Positions 1 through 10,822 of a DNA stretch of 64,000 nt are shown here, one piece after another. How positions within the stretch are numbered: the first letter of the stretch is position 1; the number at the start of each line of letters is the position of its first letter. Where the stretch lies: NCBI GenBank assembly GCA_020466095.1, contig CM035809.1, positions 20,004,430 to 20,068,429 on the forward strand, read 5' to 3'. Under the pieces are notes generated by a model. It had not been told where the DNA came from. It saw only the letters and a program-made list of their open reading frames with translations, and did no database searches. Origin of the DNA: Chlorops oryzae. Taxonomy: Eukaryota; Arthropoda; Insecta; Diptera; Chloropidae. The position numbers were made by a program, and so were the translations under genes.

Positions 1-87
1 AATCCGGAAATATTACATTTCTCAGGAATAACCCTTGTTTCATGAAAAAAATATGGATCATTATGATAATTGATTGTATAACATAAC

Positions 88-1073
88 CCAACATACCTAT
101 ATGTACATAAAAAAAGAAAATTCGTCAACATATATGTACATCAATGCATCAACGTCTAAAAATACATTAATATGTATATTTAAAATTGAAATGTTTTTAT
201 TTCAATGTTTAAATAAATTTAAAACAAAGTTTGTAGATCTCCTAGTTCTGGATTATTGTAAGGTAGGAGATCTACTAACTTTGGAAATGAAATCTCCTAC
301 TTTTGAAAATTAAGACATGGCAACGCTGCATATGAACGATGAACGATTCTTTACTTTGAGTTAATGATTTTGTTTGTTGTTCTTTACATGACACACAGAG
401 CGCTAGTATTTGGGTAAATACTTACTGCTTTCTCCATAAATCTTATTTATTTTGAATGTTTTTTTTTTTCTAGCACTTTTGAAACGATAAACTGCTGCTT
501 TTTTAACAATCGAATTTACATAAATAAATATTTTCTTCGAAATAAAAATTTACATTTCGCAAACTAATAATCATCGCTTAGGCACGTTTTGTTTATGTAA
601 TTATCGAGTGTTTGAGTCGTTCGGCTTGTAATGAGGAACTCATTTCATTTTTGGAATTTGACCATAAATGTTTACAGCAATATTAAAAGAATTTTTATTT
701 ATCATTTTTTATTTTCGAATAAGAGCTCAAATTGCTCATATTACAAATGTTAAAATTGATAAAAACAAATAATGATTAAAATCATATTGCAACCCTGTCA
801 TGTGCTGACAGTTTAATGCACTCTAATTGGCAACGTTAAAAATGAACGTTTGCCATAAAATACACTGTTGCCAGTTTAGGCAATTGAATACTTTAGAGAA
901 GAAAAAACTTCAGTTGAATTTATATGGTATGCAGTGATGCCAACTCCAAACAAATTTTTTCCCTAAATTAATTTCAAAAACCTCCAAAATCCGGGAATTT
1001 CAGAACTTAAATACCCTAAAAAATTCGTGTAGCGATTTTTCGTTGAATTGGGTTGGTAGGGATGTGAGAAAAG
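88..1073. repeat. 1 kb direct repeat, copy 1 (truncated at its right end)
   Basis: About 985 bases that recur with high identity at 1768-2775, same orientation. Both copies begin with CCAACATACCTATATG and share sequence up to GGGATGTGAGAAAAG. Inside is a 12 bp stem, GTAGATCTCCTA pairing with TAGGAGATCTAC near 230-275. No TG...CA ends, so not an obvious LTR. The right part (from about 935) is the start of a hAT-like MITE that is complete only after copy 2, so this copy looks cut off where the mariner remnant begins. No coding potential. Confidence 0.8.
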
Positions 1074-1107
1074 TGAGTCACTTTTCGACAATCACAGGAA
1101 AATCGGT

Positions 1108-1628
1108 CAGAAACGGTTAACCGGCGGAAACGGTGGCCAAGCCAGGATTGACGGCCAGGAAGGTTTTGCTGTGTGTTTGGTGGGATTTGGCAGGGAATTA
1201 TCTACTATGAGCTGCTCCCATACGGCAAAACTCTTAACTCGGAACTCTACTGTCAACAATTGGACCGTCTGAAGGAAGCAATCGCCCATAAGCGGCCAGC
1301 TTTGGCCAATAGGAGAGGAATTGTGTTCCATCAGGACAACGCCAGGCCACACACATCGATAGTGACTCGCCAGAAGCTCCGGGAGTTTGGTTGGGAGGTT
1401 CTTCTGCATCCACCTTATAGTCCGGACCTGGCACCAAGTGATTACCATCTGTTCCTGTCCATGGCGAACAATTTTGCTGGTGAAACATTCGCTTCAAGAG
1501 AGGCTTCTGAAATTCGACTGTCTCAATTTTTTGCTAATAGGAACGAGGGCTTCTATGAGAGAGGCATAATGAAATTACCTTTAAAATGGCAACAAGTTAT
1601 CGAACAAAACGGCGCATATTTGACCTAA
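1108..1628 (+). pseudogene. mariner transposase, C-terminal remnant with frameshift
   Basis: Encodes the C-terminal half of a Tc1/mariner-superfamily transposase, which cuts and pastes DNA at TA sites. From 1173 a 151-residue reading frame contains HQDNARPHTS and YSPDLAPSDYHLF. The Asp of QDN and the last Asp of APSD are separated by 34 residues, the DD34D spacing of mariner. The WWD segment carrying the first catalytic Asp lies just upstream (about 1165-1180) in another frame, so one extra base near 1180 breaks the gene. The N-terminal DNA-binding half is missing and no terminal inverted repeat is visible. It sits exactly between two direct 1 kb repeats. A dead copy; the subfamily cannot be set with confidence. 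Confidence 0.93.
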
Positions 1629-1767
1629 ATCGGGTCATTCTAACTATCTTAAATAAAGCCCTCAATTTTATTTTTCTTTTTACTACACCTAATATGTCTG
1701 TTGGATAAAATTCGTCGACTATTTTTCTAAATAAAACACTGAAATAGAGATCCTTTTGTTATCCTTT

Positions 1768-2775
1768 CCAACATACCTATATGTACATAAAAAAAATTCG
1801 TCAACATATATGTACATCAATACATCAACGTCTAAAAATACATTAATATGTATTAAAGTTGAAATGTTTTTATTTCAATGTTTAAATAAAATTAAAACAA
1901 AGTTTGTACATCTCCTAGTTTTGGATTATTGTAAGGTAGGAGATCTACTAACTTTGGAAATGAAATCTCCTACTTTTGAAAATTAAGATATGGCACGCTG
2001 CATATGAACGATGAACGATTCTTTACTCTGAGTTAATAATTTTGTTTGTTGTTCTTTACATGACACACAGAGCCCTATTATTTGGGTAAATACTTACTGC
2101 TTTCTCCATAAATCTTATTTATTTTGAATGTTTTTTTTTCTAGCACTTTTGAAACGATAAACTGCTGCTTTTTTAACAATCGAATTTACATAAATAAATA
2201 TTTTCTTCAAAATAAAAATTTACATTTCGCAAACTAATAATCATCGCTTAGGCACGTTTTGTTTATGTAATTATCGAGTGTTTGAGTCGTTCGGCTTGTA
2301 ATGAGGAACTCATTTCATTTTTGGAATTTGACCATAAATGTTTACAGCAATATTAAAAGAATTTTTTATTATTTTTATTATTTTTTATTTTAGAGCTCAC
2401 ATTGTTCATATTGCAAATGTTAAGATTGATAAAAACAAATAATGATTAAAATCATATTGCAACCCTGTCATGTGCTGACAGTTTAATTCACTCTAATTGG
2501 CAACGTTAAAAATGAACGTTTGCCATAAAATACACTGTTGCCAGTTTAAGAGAATCTCCCCTAAATTAATGGTAATCTGTCGTCTTTAGGGACGATTTAG
2601 GGAAGAAAAAACTTCAGTTGAATTTATATGGTATGCAGTGATGCCAACTCCAAACAACTTTTTCCCTAAATTAATTTCAAAAACCTCCAAAATCCGGGAA
2701 TTTCAAACTTAAATACCCTAAAAAATTCGTGTAGCGTTTTTCGTTGTATTGGCGTTGGTAGGGATGTGAGAAAAG
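1768..2775. repeat. 1 kb direct repeat, copy 2
   Basis: Second copy of the repeat at 88-1073. Small differences: a short insertion around 2550-2600 next to an altered GTTGCCAGTTTA segment, and single-base indels. Beyond 2775 the sequence continues to the end of a hAT-like MITE, while copy 1 meets mariner sequence at the same point. Confidence 0.8.
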
Positions 2776-3041
2776 CATCGATACAAGTCAGCTTTTTCAT
2801 GTATCGAATATCACCATGAAGAATTCGGTACAAGAGAATGCTGTTTAAGAAACAAGAGAGTTTCGGATGAAAGGCAAACGAGAAAATTGTATGTGGTATG
2901 AATGCAAAAAAATTTGATTCAATAAAATTTTCCCCTAAAAAAAAATCCCTAAAAATTTTTAACCCCCAAAAATACCCAATTTAAATCATTTTCCCCCCAA
3001 AAATGGGGTAAAATACCCCAGTTGGGTAGTTGGCAGCACTA
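2636..3041. mobile_element. hAT-like MITE (CAGTGATGCCAACT ends)
   Basis: Begins CAGTGATGCCAACT and ends AGTTGGCAGCACTA, imperfect inverted ends like those of other hAT-like MITEs in this window. Flanks do not give a clean 8 bp duplication (ATGGTATG against ACATTATG), so it may be old or its ends slightly misplaced. Interior is C/A-rich with repeated CCCTAAA and CCCCAAAA runs and no coding sequence. Confidence 0.5.
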
Positions 3042-3083
3042 ACATTATGAAGATTTTCTTTTAAGAAGATTCTTAACGTAGAA

Positions 3084-3559
3084 CAGTGATGCCAGATTTT
3101 ATCGATAAAAAAACCCTCATATATTGGAAAAAAAGCCACTTTTCCCCATTTTCAAAAACTAAAAACCCACGAAAAAACCCAGAATGCTTTTTTGAAAATA
3201 TGGGCGTACCGATTTCAAAATTGAACATTGGATTTAAACACAATATTTTAATATTTTAATAAAAGTATCAAGAAAATAACAAAAAATAAAAGTAACTTAA
3301 AATTGCAGTCTTATTCATGACTTAAAAAAAATCCAAGTTTATTTACAACACTTAGGGAACACGCGACTAGATACAGCAAAAAGAGTCATGCATGGTACTG
3401 GAAGAGGGAAAACACGATTTTCATTCTCATAAGTAGTAAATATACCTTAAATGTAGTGCATAAATTTCGAGATAAAATTACCCATACTTTTCCCCATGTC
3501 ACGATATTTGAGTGAAAAAACCCACAATTTGGGGAAAAACCCACAATCTGGCATCACTG
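3084..3559. mobile_element. hAT-type MITE, family 1 copy A
   Basis: 476 bp element with perfect 15 bp terminal inverted repeats CAGTGATGCCAGATT / AATCTGGCATCACTG. It is flanked by an identical 8 bp duplication ACGTAGAA (3076-3083 and 3560-3567). An 8 bp target duplication and CAGTG-type ends fit the hAT superfamily. Non-coding, so it must have moved with a transposase made elsewhere. A 362 bp relative is at 44115-44476. Confidence 0.9.
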
Positions 3560-3657
3560 ACGTAGAAGATTTAGTGCTCGAATGTGTGACAGAAAGGTAG
3601 GTACCTATCGCTACAAATTCGATAGGTACTGGATAGTAGAGCTGTAAAATATCATTA

Positions 3658-3779
3658 CTATTCGGTAAAAGGTAACGATTACTGTAGTCATGCAAGTACT
3701 GATTGAAGTATCTCGCTTCTATTCGGTAAAAAGTAACGATTACTGTAGTCATGCAAGTACTGATGGAAGTATCTCGTTA
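3658..3779. repeat. 61 bp tandem duplication
   Basis: Two adjacent 61 bp units (3658-3718, 3719-3779), each starting CTATTCGGTAAAA and ending in AAGTATCTCG, differing at only a few bases. No function seen. Confidence 0.85.
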
Positions 3780-3841
3780 CTAGTACTTTTTTTTGCACAC
3801 ATGCCAGATGATGGTTGCCGGAGTAATTAAGTACTAATATA

Positions 3842-4012
3842 CAGTCGACTCTCGTTAATTCGAAACTCGAGGGACTCTTAAAATATTACGAATTATCGAA
3901 TATTTGAAATATCAAATATATAAATATATATAAAGAGATATTGTAGGGAACTCGTGATCACTTTGAATTATAGAGAGGATTATTGCAGGTTTGAATTAAC
4001 GAGAGTCGACTG
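3842..4012. mobile_element. pogo/Tigger-like MITE with TA duplication
   Basis: 171 bp element with perfect 20 bp inverted ends CAGTCGACTCTCGTTAATTC, flanked on both sides by TA. The TA duplication and CAGTC-type ends fit non-autonomous Tc1/mariner-pogo elements. Interior is AT-rich and non-coding. A more decayed element with similar ends is at 34828-34984. Confidence 0.87.
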
Positions 4013-4014
4013 TA

Positions 4015-4560
4015 ATGGGCCCACAAAACAGTATGCTAGTAGAGTGAGTTGAGTTAATATTTGATTACTAAATGCTGGGTGAATATTCAAAGAGCATGAG
4101 GGAGTTTTGATTACTTTATTAACCCATTTTACACCGGCTGTTCGATTTTTGAACAAAATTTGTGTCTTTTTGTTATTTTCGGAAGAAAATAGGTTAACAT
4201 TCATACATAACATTCATGTAACATTTTAAAAATTTAAGCATTTTTACAAGTCTACAAGATAGTTCTTGCCTGTCCAGTGTTTCTGGATGAAGAGTGAAAA
4301 GAAAAAAAAATGAGGTAACCACTCTCTTACCTAGTGGTATATCGCTATTGTCGGGACCCTTTCCGTAGCCGCGACGGCCCTTCCATAAGATCAAAAGTGT
4401 ATCTCAACAAAAAGATCATCACTGCGTTTGCAAAGGAGTACCTCCTCAATTCGGGACCTCTTTCAGAAGCATGGTCTCTGGGGGAGTATCCATCCATTCC
4501 TCTCTCCTTCTCTCACAAGGAGTTCTAGTGCTTAAAGGGTTTTCGTTAGCACTTTTCTGT
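4015..4560. other. no gene recognised
   Basis: Short open frames exist, for example around 4334-4528, but none resembles a known domain and they overlap frames on the other strand. Nothing else supported. Confidence 0.5.
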
Positions 4561-4569
4561 AAAAAAACA

Positions 4570-5400
4570 AAAAACCGCTGGAAAGAGATTTTTTTCAATG
4601 TCTTTAGGGTACTTGCTCCACAGTACATACTTCACTGCCCGAACTTAGCTTTTTGGAGTTGCCTCTGTTCTTGAAATTGACAAATCTGACAGTGCTGCCA
4701 GATTTTGCCACAAGTATTCTATAATTAGCTGTCGAGAAATCCTTTCACTACTTCTACTATAAATAAATGCGTAAAAAAGACTTCCATTTGTGTCGAAAAA
4801 AATTAAATTAAATAAATTAAAATTTTGATTGAAATTACGTTTAAGAAAACAAAACAAAAAAAAACGCTGGAAAGAGGGTAAACTTGCTCCACAGTACACA
4901 CTTCACTGCCCGAACTTAGCTTTTTGGAGTTGCCTCTGTTCTTCAAATTGACAAATCTGACAGTGCTGCCAGATTTTGCCACAAGATTTCTATCATTGGC
5001 TGTCGAGAAATCCTTTTACTACTTCTACTTTAATAAATGCCCAAAAAAGACTTCAATTTGTGTCGAAAAATATGAAATTAAATAAATTAAAATTCTGATT
5101 GGAAATTACGTTTAAGAAAACGTAAGCCATTTAAATTTCATAACATTTTCTAATAACAACTGGAAAGATTCACTTGCAACAAGTGAATCACTGCCCGAAC
5201 TCTTTATAATTTCTATTTTAAATTGAAAATTGACAGTGCTCCAGATTTGCACAAGATATCAATTGCTTTCGATCTTTTACTATTCAAATAAAGAAAAAAA
5301 AAGAATTCCATTTGTGTCAAAAATATCGATTGAAATCCAATATTAAAATTCATTAAATTCGTTTAAGGTCAAAAGTAAGCATTTAATTTCATGAATTTTC
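4570..5400. repeat. three diverging tandem units of about 270-290 bp
   Basis: Units start near 4575, 4862 and 5160 at CGCTGGAAAGAG or its variants. Each carries ACTTGCTCCACAG or a decayed form, CACTGCCCGAAC, GACAGTGCTGCCAG and CATTTGTGTCGAAA in the same order. Units 1 and 2 are close; unit 3 is much shorter and decayed. CAGTGCTGCCAG inside each unit resembles a hAT-like MITE terminus. Non-coding. Confidence 0.75.
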
Positions 5401-6664
5401 TAATAAGCAAAAAATTCATTGCATGTCAAATTAAATTTATTTAAAAAATTTATTAAATGTAATATGAATTTCTTTAACGAAATAGCCAACGAAGAAACAA
5501 AATGAATTTTATCTTCATAATTGATGACTAATCCAATCGCATCAAGCAATATTTTAAGGTCAAAATCCAACAAACTGCAATTTCAAAGGCAAACAAAATT
5601 CGCACTTTGTTATAAAGCAATTTATAAATGTAAAATGTATCGACTTTAAGAAACGTCCACGAGTCTGAAATCGTATTGTACGTACACAAAAAAAGCATCC
5701 GAACAAGCAACAAAAAAAAATCGTTTTTAAAGAAAAATCGACTTGATCTTTACACGTGGATTCAAAAAAAAAAAAAAAACAAGAATCGTTTTAAAAAAAT
5801 GCGAATGATTTTGAATGTGGATTCAAAAGTTTTATGGAATATGAATTGCATTTGCTTTAGAAATGACGCCTTTTCTTGCTTTTTTTAAAAAAAAAAAAAA
5901 GCTTTGCATATTTTTTGCATTCTTTCAAATGAATTTTTCTAATGAATATTCCAAATTAAGCGTTCAAAATGAGGTAGTAAACAAAAATACCGGTCTGAAC
6001 TGTAGTTCAAGGAGAATGTTTTGAATTTTAAATGAATTTTTGTTTATTCTTCTTCTTCTCAGATTTGTTTATTTTTGTTTTTTGGAATTTTTTCTTTAAT
6101 TAAACATTTTTATTTTTATTATCGATTTATTTTTATGGGCTCTCTAATGAATGGCAACCCTTAATGTTGTTCAATGCATGAAGCTATGATCTGGCGTAGT
6201 CGGACTCGAAGACCTCTACTTTGATTCAACTTACATATATAAGAATAGAGAACATGCCAAAAGATCGCACATAATCGAAAGTATTGTGAGTGCACAGGGT
6301 TGCATATGATTTTTTTCACATCGTGAGTTAATTTTCCCTATAAATTGAGACACTTGTTGATCACTTCCGCTTGAATAATTGTTTTTCAAAGATTTCTGTT
6401 CACTATTTGTTTGTGGAAAAATCTGACTGGTCATCGGTTGTTCCAGAAAGCTATTAGCCGGATTTTAAATGAGCATTTCCCGGGAATTTTTTTCCTGGAA
6501 ATATGTATTTCCACGCGAAAAAAAACCTTCTAAGCGGCAATAAAAGGGAAAATGAGAAGGTATTTGTTTGAGTATTTTCGAAATTCTTTCTTTCTCTTCT
6601 ATTAACTTTCCCATGTGTTTAGAATAGAAGAATTTTTTTTTGAATTCGCCGTGGAAAATTTCCC
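5401..6664. other. AT-rich stretch without recognisable genes
   Basis: Homopolymer A/T runs near 5710-5780 and 5885-5900. No domain, splice-bounded exon or clean transposon ends recognised. Confidence 0.5.
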
Positions 6665-6972
6665 GGAAATATTTAGAATCGGAATTTCCAAGCTGCACAA
6701 ACCTACTTCCATAAAGAAAATCTACCTTTTTTAGTTAAGATTAGACTAGGAGCACTTTCCTATAAAAACTGGATGGGAGGAGATTTTTTGATAGTGTTGA
6801 AAAATTTGCTCCACTGTATAGGAAATTTTTAGAATCGGAATTTTCAAGTTACAGCAAACCTACTTCCATAAATAAAATCTACCTTTTTTAGTTAAGGAGC
6901 ACTTTCATATAAAAACTGGATGGGAGGAGATTTTTTTATATTCTTGAGGGAAAATTTGCTCCACTGTATAGG
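6665..6972. repeat. two-unit tandem repeat of about 150-160 bp
   Basis: Both units (about 6665-6820 and 6822-6972) contain TTTAGAATCGGAATTT, CCTACTTCCATAAA, AAAACTGGATGGGAGG and ATTTGCTCCACTGTATA in that order. Unit 2 lacks about 12 bases near GTTAAGATTAGAC. Confidence 0.8.
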
Positions 6973-8311
6973 CAAGGCTGCCAATTAGAAAAAAATATAA
7001 AAACTCCAAGGCGATTCAAAGAAGAGCAATTTCACAAAAAATGATCCAACATTGATTTTATATAGAAAAAGCACAAATTTTGTGATGTAATTAGGTCCAA
7101 AGAATTTTTAAAGAATTGATTTTAGCTTTCCATTAGCCATAATTTTGTGCAATTGTGGCAACCGTGAGTATGAGCTTTCGATGCCCGTAAATTAAAAAAT
7201 GCAACTCTGGCATGAATTTGAAATTCAAAATTTCCTAATGTGGCAAGGCTCTTCAAACACTTAATGACAGGGTTGATTTGATTCTTGTTTAAAATTCTGT
7301 TGTTTAGCTCGTCACTTAATCGGAAACATCCTGTTAAAAACTATACGAATGACAGAAATTCGAGAAGAAAAACGGTAAAAACAAATAGGCAAAGAACTAC
7401 ACCGCGCTCTGAAAGCATATCAAATATCAGTCTATTTTTTTCCTCTAGTCAGCCAAATTCATTATGGAACTTTTATTTATTTTTTCGATTGATTTTATTT
7501 TTAATTTATTTATTTATTTTTTTCTTACTATTTTCTTGTTTACTGTTTTTCCATCGTGATCGTTTCACTCACCTTTGTAATGGAAATCACGTTCAAGGCA
7601 AATGTCGATATAAGCAGAATTCGATATGTGTTTTCCAGAAGAATTCAAAGTTAACAAAAAATAATACAGCAAGCAGCAAAAAAGAAAAAAAAAGAAAACT
7701 TTTAAGCAAATTAATAGCATTAAACTCTATTTACTGAAAAGTCAAAATATGTGCTGATCTTTGCCTAAACTTGATCCGAATTGAAGTCACAAATATTTAC
7801 GTAAACAATTTCGTTTTTCGATACTTTAACGTACCGAGAACCGACAAGACATAGTGAGGAACCGGTAGCGTTCGTTCGTTCGTTACTCACTATTTCACTT
7901 CGCGGTGACATAAAAAATTTAATTAATAATAATAAACAAAGATCAAAGTGATAACATAAAATTGTCAGCGATTATGGATGGAGCTGTTTTTTCTCTCGAA
8001 GTTAATTCAATCTTCCGTTAATTAATTTAACCCAAAAAAAAAAAAAAATTAAAGGGAAATTGAAATGTGAGTAAAAAGATAGAATTTGAATGTGGAATTG
8101 TAAGATGAACTTGTAAGAAAGCGATGGCAAAAATGGTGGTAGAAAAATCCTTGGCTTCAGATAGAAATGCATCTGCTTAAAGGTACCCAATTAGACAAGA
8201 ATTTCGACTTAAGGGTACTTAAGTGGTTATTCCTTGTTGTCGTTGTACGACATATCAGAATCCCTAAGGAGAAAATTGTTTGTGTGGGTGGTTGCGACCA
8301 TTCAAAAGCTC
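6973..8311. other. no supported gene
   Basis: The longest open frame (7285-7737, 150 codons) is low-complexity, rich in Phe, Leu, Ser and Lys, and matches no domain I know. Short (CGTT)n-like sequence at 7869-7883. Confidence 0.45.
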
Positions 8312-8313
8312 TA

Positions 8314-8892
8314 TCCCAGCGGAAAATTATCTCCTGCATGACAAAGTCACCAATGATGTCATCGATGACATATAGGTGACATTGTCATGCATGAAATCTT
8401 GGAGGACATGTCATCGTGGAGGGATGCTGTTCATGTGCTTGACTCTCATTGGCTACTGAAAATTAAATAAGGTTTTTGCGTCAGTTCAGCGTTAGCATGA
8501 AGTGGCATAGATGATGAGTGCTCGACTCAGAATCCGAAAATCGCGTGTTCGATCCCTGGCAGAGGCGAACAAAATTTGTTAAAAATAGATTTTTTTAAAT
8601 TTTCGAAACATTCAAAGAGAGGGCAAAGAAGAGAGTTATCAAACTGGTTTCTATAAATTGACATTTAGAGAGAAAAGAGCAATGTGCGCTGCTCTCAAAT
8701 GCTTTTTTCGCCATCGCATCCCCTAGCATGACCAGTGACATTTTCTTATCTTCCGGTGATAATGTCACCGCTGAAGTCCCTGTCAGCTCCTGTGTAAATG
8801 TCATACAAAGTGTCACCGGAAATAGCATGCATTCCGGCTCCGAAATCACTAGGACATCATCGGGGATGTCCGCGGGACATTTCCCGCTGGGA
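8314..8892. mobile_element. DNA element with TCCCAGCGG inverted ends
   Basis: 579 bp bounded by TCCCAGCGGAAAAT and ATTTCCCGCTGGGA (13 of 14 pairs), flanked by TA on both sides (8312-8313, 8893-8894). Near both ends there are many copies of GACAT/ATGTC-type words, a sub-terminal structure common in non-autonomous DNA transposons. No transposase. A tRNA-like sequence is nested inside. Confidence 0.7.
8493..8572 (+). repeat. tRNA-like sequence (SINE head or tRNA relic)
   Basis: Contains an A-box-like TGGCATAGATGATGAG (about 8503-8518) and a B-box-like GTGTTCGATCCC (about 8545-8556) at tRNA-like spacing. Between them is a possible anticodon arm with loop CTCAGAA. The acceptor stem does not pair well and no CCA-ready tRNA fold is convincing, so I call it a tRNA-derived element rather than a gene. 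It lies inside the TCCCAGCGG element. Confidence 0.55.
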
Positions 8893-9044
8893 TATTGTGA
8901 CTTCTGTACTGTACGATATGTACTGTCGATCCTTTCCACAATGAACTATTTTATAGAGGAGTTTTTTCGTTAAATTTTGATTGTTTTTTTTTCACTCCTT
9001 ACAACAAATTCCTTGATATTCGTTATAGAGAGATTTCCACTGTA

Positions 9045-9345
9045 ATTCCTGGCAATTTCGGAGGGGTTTGAACCCATAAATCACCTCCTGTATATGCCGA
9101 TATATTCAAATGATAAAAGAAATTCGACTTGCACCTGTCAATTTGTAGGATTTTTGAACTGAGGCTGTAGAAAACACTGAGGAACAGGTATAATAAGACC
9201 CTTTTTCAGAAGGTTCTGTAGCCGCGAAAAGACCGAGAAAATTATTTCGGGAGCAAATTTAAGCATCAGAAATTTATAAATCGTTGCTACATTTCGAAGG
9301 AGGTTTGAAGCCCCAAAAATCAGCCTCTGCATAAGCCGCTGTTCC
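9045..9345. repeat. two decayed hAT-type termini
   Basis: At 9056-9100 and 9295-9343 the sequence reads GAGGGGTTTGAACCC... and GGAGGTTTGAAGCCCC..., ending in ...TGCATAAGCC-like words. These resemble the right end of the hAT element at 25207-26514 (GGGGTTTGGACCCCC...GGATACGCGCC). No partner ends or duplications found. Confidence 0.45.
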
Positions 9346-9350
9346 AAAAA

Positions 9351-10438
9351 AAAAAAAACGAAAGTTTTCTAAAATTGAATTTTTGAGATCATTATCCTCT
9401 ATAGATCCATAAAAAAGGACAATCTATAGTTGAAATTTGAAGTCAGACTTTAAGATCTATTGAACAGAGAAATCTTAATTGAAACTTCACTATGGTGTGA
9501 AAAACTATGACGCCCTTAAATATTCAAAGTATGAATCATTTTATTAAAAGAAGGACTTCACAATTTCAACTTGATTTTCACCATTTACGTAAAAGATTTT
9601 TGAAAATTAAAATTAAAATATATTTTAATTATTTTTTTTTATATTACCCCGAAAGGCTTTCTTTCGCGGCATAAAGAGAAGAGTTTATCGCCATCAATTC
9701 ACGCCTCTGTTTTGCTGTGTTCTGTTCTGTTTTATTATGTTCTGCTCTGCTCTGTTGTGTTGTACGTTTCAAGGATGCGATTCTTTCTTTTGTCGCAATC
9801 GTCGCACAGAATTTCAAGGAGACGCAGCTGCTTGTTTTTATTTTCATTTATTTATTTATTTATTTGTTTATTTATTTGTTTGTTTGTCTGTTGTATATGG
9901 TCATATGGTGATACCTATGTAGCCTAGTATGTGCTTGTGTGTACATGCATTTTATTTGCTTCATTGCATATTCCTGCTTGTGAAATTCTTTGTACTCTTC
10001 ACAGAGAGTGTCTTTCATTGTATTTTATTTGTATTTTTTTTTTATTTTTTATTATTTTTTGTGTGTGTCTTAAGGCGGAAGGAAATGAGCCAGTCACTCA
10101 CTCACTCATTCACTCGCTCACTCATTATGTGAAAAATGATGTTTAGATGCAATTAAAATTGCTTGCAATTAATTTTCATTTTACTTGCACCTTTTATTGC
10201 GAAAAGTTAGTTTCATGAATTCTCTAGAGAGAGAGACAGAGACAGTGGGTTGGGAAGGCAGAGATTAAAAAAAAAAACATTTCCGCATTTTTCTTTTCAC
10301 TTGTTTATTAATTTTCTATTTCTTCCTCTGCACTTTTTCCTTTTATTGTGCACTTTTTCTTACTGTTCGAATTTCATTTTGAAATTCCCAGAAAGCGTCA
10401 CTTCCTATTTAACCTTTTCGAACTCGTTTGTGAAGCTT
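9351..10438. other. low-complexity stretch, no gene
   Basis: Contains CTCTGTT-type repeats (9715-9762), a (TTTA/TTTG)n run (about 9845-9890) and a (CACT)n-like run (10094-10127). Open frames here follow the simple repeats and are not credible genes. Confidence 0.6.
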
Positions 10439-10442
10439 TTAA

Positions 10443-10572
10443 CCCTTTTGCGCTCAACTGACAAAGTCCACACATACATAACTTATAGCATTTAGAGCAA
10501 TGTTGTGAATATTAAATGCTATAAATCGTTTAAATTATGAATGAATAAATTTTTACCTCATGCGTTAAAGGG
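10443..10572. mobile_element. piggyBac-like MITE with TTAA flanks
   Basis: 130 bp between two TTAA sites (10439-10442, 10573-10576). Ends are CCCTTTTGCG and CGTTAAAGGG, imperfect inverted repeats beginning CCCTTT. TTAA duplications with CCC-type ends are the mark of the piggyBac superfamily. Non-coding. Confidence 0.7.
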
Positions 10573-10682
10573 TTAAACGTTAAATTGAGCAAGAACATTG
10601 ACTAAAAATAGTCTTGAAACCAACATGAATGGCAGCACTTCGAACAGGGTTGCATTTTTAATTTTTTTTTTTTAACCTTTAA

Positions 10683-10818
10683 CCCATAATGGACATTTTT
10701 TTCACTCACATAAGTTAAACAATTTATGCTTGCATAGCATATTGTATAGAAGTGTAAAAAAAAAATTTATGAATAGTTAAAATTATGTGGAAAAAAAATT
10801 TTTCCCCTTATGAAAGGG
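10683..10818. mobile_element. second TTAA-flanked MITE
   Basis: 136 bp between TTAA sites (10679-10682, 10819-10822), beginning CCCATAATGG and ending CCTTATGAAAGGG. Ends are only loosely inverted, so this is a weaker call than the neighbour at 10443. Confidence 0.5.
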
Positions 10819-10822
10819 TTAA

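Noticed and set aside
1108..1628. Active mariner
   Set aside because: N-terminal half missing, frameshift at the first catalytic Asp and no inverted ends.
88..2775. LTR retrotransposon with 1 kb LTRs
   Set aside because: Repeats lack TG...CA ends, primer site and retroelement coding sequence; the interior is mariner.
8493..8572. A functional tRNA gene
   Set aside because: A and B boxes are present but the acceptor stem does not pair; better explained as a tRNA-derived repeat.
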